Below are positions 60,412-64,000 of a stretch of DNA of 64,000 nt, one piece after another. The stretch is from Populus alba (lineage: Eukaryota > Streptophyta > Magnoliopsida > Malpighiales > Salicaceae), in NCBI RefSeq assembly GCF_005239225.2, contig NC_133288.1:15630169-15694168 (forward strand). The letters are read 5' to 3'. Positions within the stretch are counted from its first letter, which is position 1; each line of letters opens with the position of its first letter. The notes beneath the pieces were generated by a model, which saw only the letters and a list, made by a program, of their open reading frames with translations, was not told the DNA's origin and made no database searches. The position numbers and the translations under genes were made by a program.

Positions 60412-60495
60412 GAAATTGTCAAACCTCACAGATCCCCAAGAGCCAAGTGATTTAGAGCCCTCGTCCTGGGGAAGAAATTGTCAAACCTCACAGAT
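60412..60495 (+). repeat. 22-bp direct repeat in the second xylosidase promoter
   Basis: GAAATTGTCAAACCTCACAG followed by AT occurs at 60412-60433 and 60474-60495, 62 bp apart and just upstream of the TATA box. Confidence 0.8.
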
Positions 60496-60530
60496 TCTGA
60501 ATATCAGAATTGTCACCTGACCCTTTTTTC

Positions 60531-60537
60531 TATAAAA
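60531..60537 (+). promoter_or_regulatory. TATA box of the second xylosidase gene
   Basis: TATAAAA 69 bp before the chosen start codon at 60600. An in-frame ATG at 60510 lies upstream of it and so is rejected as the start; translation from 60600 begins with a proper signal peptide. Confidence 0.65.
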
Positions 60538-60599
60538 CTCACTTCAAAAACAAATATAATTCATTCCACCTTTTCAGTTCTTATCAACAAATTCACAGA

Positions 60600-63500
60600 A
60601 TGAAACTCCAAAACTTGGTCATTTTCCTCATATTCCATGTTACTTCGCTTCACTTGTGTGTTGAGTCGACAGATTCATCTCACCCACAGGATCCTTACTC
60701 ATGTGCTTCTGCTTCACAACCTCCATACTCGTGTGATTCATCTGACCCGTCAACAAAGACGTATGATTTTTGCAAAACCACGCTGCCTATAAGCCGAAGA
60801 GCAGAAGACCTTGTCTCTAGACTAACGTTTGAGGAAAAGGCAACGCAGCTTGTTGACACATCCCCGGCAATTCCGAGGCTTGGCATTCCTGCCTATGAAT
60901 GGTGGTCGGAGGGATTACACGGTGTTGGTTTTCTGACCAGGGTGCAACAAGGCATCAGTTTTTTCAATAGAACCATTCAGCATGCCACAAGCTTCCCTCA
61001 AGTCATTCTCACTGCTGCTTCATTTGATGCCCATATTTGGTATCGCATTGGTCAAGTAAGTGTATGTTTGGGATGTGGTTCAACATGTTTTGATTTTTTT
61101 AAAATTAATTTTTTAAAGTTTTTTTAGATATTTTTATATGTTTAAATAAAAAATAAATTAAAAAAAAATATTATTTTTATATATTTATATATATAAAAAC
61201 ACATCCATAGCTATATTTTTTTTTTTATTCATTTCATTAAAAAAAGAAAAACAGAGGTCAACATCCAAAGTCATGATATTCAAAATGGAGTTGGGAGTAC
61301 AATTGTAAAAGTAAATGGATGTGTCTGGAATTTCTTTTCTTTTCTTTCCACCTCTTTTGATCATTGATCATTTGTGAATGGATTCTTGAAGGCGACTGGT
61401 AAAGAAGCAAGAGCCTTATACAATGCTGGGCAAGTTACAGGCTTGGGATTTTGGGCACCAAACGTCAACATATTTAGAGACCCTAGATGGGGAAGAGGGC
61501 AAGAGACACCTGGAGAAGATCCATTGGTTGTAGGGAAGTATGGAGCGTCATTTGTCAGAGGAGTTCAGGGGGACTCTTTTGAAGGAGAGTCGACCCTTGG
61601 TGACCATCTTCAAGCTTCAGCTTGTTGCAAGCATTATACTGCCCACGACTTGGACAATTGGAATGGCGTGAATAGGTTCAGATTTAACGCTATAGTGAGT
61701 GACATGCAATGGTTTAAGAACCTTATGTGTTTAAATAGTTTTTTTTATTATATATATATAATTTATGGCCATATCCCAGTTGTTTTAACTTGATGTATAA
61801 TGTTTGTTTTAAGGATTTTGTGTTAAATGAAATTCTCTGCCATGTTATTTACATGCAAGCACCATTTTCTGCGCGCAGGTCACATTGCAGGACATGGCAG
61901 ATACGTACCAGCCTCCATTCAGAAGTTGCGTACGAGAAGGAAAAGCTAGCGGGATAATGTGTTCTTACAACGAAATTAATGGAATCCCAAGCTGTGCACA
62001 TTACGATCTCTTGACTAAGACACTCAGACAAGAGTGGGGCTTCTACGGGTAATAAGATAAAATAAATGTTCCAATGATGGGAATGAAAATTATTTAAGAA
62101 ACAAAATTATGCAAGGTCATTGTTGAAAAAATATAGGTACATCACGTCTGATTGCGATGCCGTCAACGTCCTACATGTTGAGCAAAAATACGCTAAAGCA
62201 CCAGAAGATGCAGTGGCCGATGCGCTTAAATCTGGTATTGTGACTCTCTCCTTTTGCCTTGCTATACTAGAATTTGTATTTATATGCAAGTTAAATGAAC
62301 AGATCAAATAAGGAGGAGGTGGTTGGTATAGATGTTCAATGAAGGAAAGAATAATGTGGTCCACAAGTGGAAATTCTCAGAGTATCTGCAGATCTGGGCA
62401 ATATAGTCGTCAAGAAAATCCCAGGAAAGGAAATCCCTCGAGATTGTATGTACTGCTAAGTGGCATCTCGTTTAGGCAAAGCTAAAATTAACTGGTCTCA
62501 ACATGAAAGAATCCCTTGCATTTTTCCTGTGATAATTAACATATTAAGGAACTGTCGTGCTTCACAGTAGAATGAGCTAGGATTGTGTGACTCACCAAAG
62601 GACCTATCAAACAGCTGCAACAGCTATGGTTAAAGAGCTTGTTTCAACTTCCGAATTCAGAGAGACGACTTACGAAATGCATAAAAAAAAAACAAACTGT
62701 AGCTTGTTTCTGTCTTCTAATCTCTTAGAGAACGAATTTCAGGGATGGATGTGGAATGTTCAACCTCTGCAAGATCAAAAGATTTCCCTGTTAGTTACTT
62801 GAGGAACTACACCAAATCAGCTGTTGAAAAGAGAAAAGTGACAGTAAGTGAAATAGACAGAGCCCTTCACAACCTCTTCTCTACGAGGATGAGATTAGGA
62901 CTATTCAATGGCGATCCCACCAAACAGCTCTACAGCGATATTGGTCCAGACCAAGTCTGTTCTCAAGAACATCAGGCTCTAGCCCTTGAAGCAGCTCTAG
63001 ATGGCATTGTCCTACTAAAGAATGCTGATAGACTTCTTCCTCTTTCAAAATCAGGAATCTCTTCTCTTGCAGTTATAGGCCCCAATGCGCACAATTCAAC
63101 AAACCTTCTTGGAAATTATTTTGGTCCAGCCTGCAAAAATGTTACGATATTGGAAGGATTGCGGAACTATGTCAGTTCTGCCTCGTATGACAAAGGTTGC
63201 AATAATGTTTCGTGCACTTCAGCTGCAAAGAAGAAACCAGTAGAAATGGCACAAACGGAAGATCAAGTGATATTAGTAATGGGACTGGATCAAAGTCAAG
63301 AGAAGGAGAGGCTTGATCGTATGGACTTGGTGCTCCCAGGGAAGCAGCCAACGCTAATAACTGCTGTAGCCAAAGCTGCCAAAAGACCTATTGTTCTGGT
63401 GCTTCTTGGTGGAAGTCCAATGGATGTAACTTTTGCAAAGAATAATCGAAAGATTGGGAGCATTTTATGGGCTGGTTATCCAGGTCAAGCTGGAGCAACT

Positions 63501-64000
63501 GCACTAGCGCAGATTATATTTGGCGAGTACAACCCAGGTGAAGTATTACGAAGCTTGCACAGTGTAATTTGGTCCCTAATTCAACTAGAAAGAGGCGGTG
63601 CATATTCTACTGCTAAATTATTTTCAATTGAATGATGTTCATCTTGCTGCAATGCAGGAGGGAGATTACCAGTGACTTGGTATCCGCAAGAATTCACCAA
63701 AGTACCAATGACAGACATGAGAATGCGTCCTCAACCATCTACAGGAAATCCTGGCCGTACTTACAGATTCTACGAAGGGGAGAAGGTTTTCGAATTCGGG
63801 TATGGTCTCAGCTACTCAGACTATTCTTATGCGTTTGCCTCTGTTGCACAGAACCAGTTGAACGTGAAAGATTCAAGCAATCAGCAGTCTGAGAACTCAG
63901 AGACTCCTGGATGCAAGCTAGTTTCAGACATTGGTGAAGAACAATGTGAACATATTAAGTTTAAAGTCACCGTCAGTGTTAAAAACGAGGGACAGATGGC
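60600..64000 (+). CDS. BXL7: GH3 beta-xylosidase-like protein, BXL7-type tandem copy, 3' end outside window
   Basis: Exons: 60600-61055, 61392-61694, 61879-62048, 62137-62234, 62743-63537 and 63658 to the window edge. This is the same exon pattern as the upstream copy; exons three and four have identical lengths (170 and 98 nt). About 721 residues are visible. A signal peptide ([16 protein letters not shown]) is followed by an extra Ser/Pro-rich stretch with a repeated PYSC. GH3 motifs are present: [28 protein letters not shown], and YITSDCDAV with the expected nucleophile Asp 315. At the start of exon five, the family's [14 protein letters not shown] motif reads GMDVEC, then about 11 extra residues, then [11 protein letters not shown], so the conserved Asn and Gly are lost. 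The frame stays open. Activity may differ from its neighbour. The fibronectin-like tail continues off the right edge. Confidence 0.9.

Noticed and set aside
60510..60599. Upstream in-frame ATG giving a 30-residue longer second xylosidase
   Set aside because: It lies upstream of the TATA box at 60531 and would bury the signal peptide; the ATG at 60600 matches the family start.

Overview
The window is nuclear DNA of a flowering plant, a eudicot and most likely a woody Salicaceae (Populus-like) genome. It has AT-rich intergenic DNA, spliced genes with GT-AG introns, LTR retrotransposons with plant-type primer sites, and many small AT-rich transposon remnants. I see no tRNA, rRNA, CRISPR or prokaryotic features.

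Layout. Positions 1-450 (minus) hold a decayed retrotransposon gag. At 2103-3176 (minus) is a single-exon AP2/ERF transcription factor of the RAP2-4/WIND1 type, with a long leader, a small uORF and a TATA box. Positions 5286-7000 hold an ~855-bp tandem duplication with two covarying palindromes. A 17.4-kb nested retrotransposon complex fills 9662-27056. The outer element is a plus-strand Ty3/gypsy element with 942-bp LTRs and target duplication GTTTT. Its reverse transcriptase is split by an 11.0-kb minus-strand, non-coding LTR element with ~2.07-kb LTRs and target duplication GATGG. That inner element has Ogre/Tat-like primer and polypurine sites and carries four tandem-repeat arrays next to its 3' LTR. 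Positions 27-40 kb are AT-rich and gene-poor, with a cluster of four CACGTG boxes (32.6-32.9 kb) and a decayed hAT transposase end (36.3-37.3 kb). At 40626-44832 (minus) is an eight-exon WD40 protein gene of 446 aa. Positions 45.2-52.3 kb hold a 268-bp duplication, a ~103-bp tandem array and a TIR element. Two tandem beta-xylosidase-like GH3 genes follow on the plus strand: one complete (52316-58924, 773 aa) and one running off the right edge (60600-64000).

How it fits together. From memory, the gene order RAP2-4 / WD40 / BXL7-like matches the Arabidopsis neighbours At1g78080 / At1g78070 / At1g78060. The window therefore looks like an ancient gene block stretched to >60 kb by transposons, with the xylosidase gene duplicated in tandem. 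The genes have separate jobs (stress and wound transcription factor, WD40 scaffold, cell-wall glycosidase) and are not a pathway cluster. The LTR pair of the outer element differs at three bases. The inner LTR pair differs only in homopolymer lengths. Both insertions are therefore recent, the inner one later.
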